Positions 6,474 to 8,089 of a stretch of DNA of 8,089 nt are shown piece by piece; position 1 is the first letter of the stretch, and every line of letters begins with the position of its first letter. The translations under genes were made by a program, and so were the position numbers. Source of the DNA: Verrucomicrobiota bacterium (GTDB lineage Bacteria; Verrucomicrobiota; Verrucomicrobiia; Limisphaerales; UBA1100); the NCBI GenBank assembly GCA_028872685.1, contig JAPKEI010000119.1:1-8089 (forward strand), written 5' to 3'. The notes beneath the pieces were generated by a model. The model was not told the origin of the DNA and ran no database searches. It saw only the letters and a program-made list of their open reading frames with translations.

Positions 6474-7052
6474 GTGAAGCTCATCCGCCGCATCCACTTG
6501 TTTCTCGGTTGCTTTTTCACGCCGCTGTTGTTGCTGTATTTGCTGTCTGGATTTTATTTTGTGCTGAAGCCCGCGCGGCAAAAGGACGATGGCGAGGCGC
6601 AGACTTTTCTACAAAAAATCTGGTGGGTGCACACCGCGCAGGAATATCCGCGCACCACCGCGCCGCTGGACATCGAGGCGGAAAACCAACCGCGCACGCT
6701 CACCGATTGGGAAGCGGACACGCAGGCGTTCAAAATTCTAATTTACATAATGGTCGTCGGCGCCGTGGCCACGATGGCTCTAGGCATCGTGCTCGCCATC
6801 CGCACCACCAAAGACAAGCGGCCCGTTTACCTTTCGCTGGCCTTGGGAGTGCTGCTGCCGTGTATGATTTTGTGGTTCAGCCAAAAACAGGTTACCAAAC
6901 CCAACCCGTTTCATCCGGACACCCCGCTTGACTCGCCCATGCCCGGCCTCCCCGGTGGGGATGAAGGTTCCAACTCGATACTCCCGCCTGGAGGATCCGG
7001 TGGGGGTGGCATTGGCGGCTCCATTGCGCCGCCCGAGAAAAAAGAAGATTAG
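6474..7052 (+). CDS. Three-helix membrane protein resembling PepSY-associated transmembrane proteins
   Basis: The 192-residue product begins with GTG at 6474, immediately after the TAG of the LysM gene, so the pair is surely co-transcribed and probably translationally coupled. The GTG start gives KLIRRIHLFLG, a basic N terminus leading into the first membrane helix (about 8-31). This resembles the first helix of PepSY-associated proteins, in which an R-x-H-x-x-x-G pattern is common. Helices two and three lie at about 87-109 and 117-135. Between helices one and two is a loop of about 55 residues with WWVHTAQEYPR; by the positive-inside rule it would be periplasmic. After helix three comes a long tail (about 136-192) rich in Pro and Gly with a GGSGGGGIGG run, ending in charged residues. 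I see no PepSY domain or catalytic motif, so function is unknown. The family link rests mainly on the first helix. Its stop overlaps the convergent cysteine desulfurase gene. Confidence 0.75.
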   Translation: MKLIRRIHLFLGCFFTPLLLLYLLSGFYFVLKPARQKDDGEAQTFLQKIWWVHTAQEYPRTTAPLDIEAENQPRTLTDWEADTQAFKILIYIMVVGAVATMALGIVLAIRTTKDKRPVYLSLALGVLLPCMILWFSQKQVTKPNPFHPDTPLDSPMPGLPGGDEGSNSILPPGGSGGGGIGGSIAPPEKKED

Positions 7053-8089
7053 TCGAGGGCCGAGGGTTGAGGGCCGCGGGAAAAATCGGCCGCCACTTCG
7101 GCCACGCCTTTGGCCAAAGCTTGCCAGTCATCCGCCGTCGTTTCCCAACCGCTGCTGAAACGCACCACGCGGTCGGTTTCATCCGCCGCCAAACCCATTG
7201 CCGTGAGCACGTGGCTTGGCGCTTCCTTGCCGCTGGCGCAGGCGCTACCGGTGGAAACTGCGAAGCCCGCTTTATCGAGCTTCACCACCCAGCGCGCTCG
7301 GCAATCGCCCGGCAGCAATGCGGAAACCGTGTTCCACAAACGGCCTTCGCCTTTGCCCAGAATTGTCGCATCCGTGAGGTTCCCCGCGAATGCGTTTCGC
7401 CACGCTTCCCTCTCTATAATAGTGTCACTTGCCAAAGCCACCTCGCGCTCCGCCAGTGCCGCTATCATCGAGAGCACTCCGGCCACATTTTCCGTGCCCG
7501 CGCGCCGGCCTTCCTCCTGCGGCCCGCCGACCATTTGCGAGCGCACACCACCTTGCGCCGGACACTTCAAAAAACCCACCCCTGTCGGCCCGCCAAATTT
7601 ATGCGCGCAGCCGCTCACAAAATCGCACTCGCCCAAACCCACTGACGGGAGCTTACCAATCCACTGCGCCGCGTCACAAAAAAACGGAACGTCGTGCTCC
7701 GCACAAACCTCCCGCACCTCGCGCCACGGCTGCAGCACGCCGGTTTCATTATTCGCCGCCATCACCGCAATGAGTCCGGGCCTCCGCTCCGCCAATCGCT
7801 CGCGTAAAGCATCCAAATCCAAAACACCACTCAACGTCACCGGCAATGTTTTCAAGCACTCACCAAAATGCGAACGTGCCGCCTCCAACACACACGGATG
7901 CTCAATCGCCGAAACCCAAACCTCCGCATCCGGCGCGAGCGTCTCTGCATAGTGATACATCACCATATTGCTCGATTCAGTCGCGCCTGAAGTCCAAACA
8001 ATATCCAACGCCCCGCACCCCAAAAACCCCGCCAACTGCTCGCGCGCATCCGCCAACGCCTTATCCGCCCGCGCCCCCAACCGATGCGG
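7049..8089 (-). CDS. Cysteine desulfurase, NifS/IscS type (N terminus beyond right edge)
   Basis: This PLP enzyme takes sulfur from L-cysteine as a persulfide, releasing alanine, and supplies iron-sulfur cluster and thiolated tRNA or cofactor synthesis. The frame is open to the window edge, where the visible sequence begins PHRLGARADK. About 40 N-terminal residues are judged missing by comparison with IscS; the TTG at 8080 is not a believable start. Counting visible residues from that proline, the motifs are SGATESSN (34-41), the PLP-stacking His of EHP (64), NNETGVLQP (113-121), D139 and Q142 in CDAAQ, the Schiff-base lysine 164 of HKFGGPTG, GRRAGTENV (194-202) and the active-site Cys284 in STGSACASGKEAPSHVL. 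The GRRAGTEN motif is closer to NifS-like than to E. coli IscS. No iscU, sufE or nifU is visible, so the dedicated pathway is unknown. The tail after about residue 336 is Pro/Ser-rich and encoded by a short DNA repeat. Confidence 0.95.
   Translation of the reverse strand, partial: PHRLGARADKALADAREQLAGFLGCGALDIVWTSGATESSNMVMYHYAETLAPDAEVWVSAIEHPCVLEAARSHFGECLKTLPVTLSGVLDLDALRERLAERRPGLIAVMAANNETGVLQPWREVREVCAEHDVPFFCDAAQWIGKLPSVGLGECDFVSGCAHKFGGPTGVGFLKCPAQGGVRSQMVGGPQEEGRRAGTENVAGVLSMIAALAEREVALASDTIIEREAWRNAFAGNLTDATILGKGEGRLWNTVSALLPGDCRARWVVKLDKAGFAVSTGSACASGKEAPSHVLTAMGLAADETDRVVRFSSGWETTADDWQALAKGVAEVAADFSRGPQPSALD

Noticed and set aside
6892..7182. Minus-strand frame crossing the end of the membrane-protein gene and the end of the desulfurase gene
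   Set aside because: It is out of frame with the desulfurase and translates to Arg/Trp/Pro-rich sequence with no family features. It spans two well-supported genes.
7110..7952. Long plus-strand open frame (280 codons) opposite the cysteine desulfurase
   Set aside because: The minus strand carries all desulfurase motifs. The plus-strand translation is low-complexity Ser/Pro/Arg and looks like a shadow.

Overview
The window looks like core chromosome from a moderately GC-rich, Gram-negative-type bacterium. I infer a member of the Verrucomicrobiota (PVC group). The hints are a very lysine-rich histone H1-like protein, a CxxC zinc-ribbon protein with a Pro/Ala linker, several genes lacking clear Shine-Dalgarno sites, and secreted LysM and Gly/Pro-tailed membrane proteins. 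None of these is decisive, and no rRNA or marker phylogeny is available here. I see no tRNA, rRNA, CRISPR array, transposase, phage gene or integration site.

Layout, left to right. (1) At 1-119 (minus) is the start of a lysine/alanine pentapeptide-repeat protein running off the left edge, with a strong ribosome binding site. (2) At 120-307 is a 188-bp AT-rich divergent spacer with three inverted repeats and a T10 tract. (3) At 308-2848 (plus) is a complete, intact mutS ending in a beta-clamp-binding-like QLDLF motif. (4) Next comes a minus-strand cluster, in transcription order: prmC (release factor glutamine methyltransferase), murA (first committed step of peptidoglycan synthesis) and an unrecognised zinc-ribbon protein. 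Its 3' end faces mutS across 27 bp. (5) A roughly 100-bp divergent spacer with a perfect 9-bp inverted repeat separates prmC from a plus-strand pair. (6) The pair at 5784-7052 is a secreted coiled-coil LysM protein followed with no gap (TAG then GTG) by a three-helix membrane protein. (7) At 7049-8089 (minus) is a NifS/IscS-type cysteine desulfurase, cut by the right edge and overlapping the membrane-protein gene by 4 bp at the two stop codons.

The recognised genes are housekeeping: mismatch repair, translation termination, cell wall precursor synthesis and sulfur mobilisation. All have their catalytic motifs and no frameshifts. I found no convincing new defence, mobile or biosynthetic system. 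The least explained parts are the zinc-ribbon protein, the LysM/membrane-protein pair (possibly an envelope module working near the peptidoglycan) and the palindromes in the two divergent spacers.
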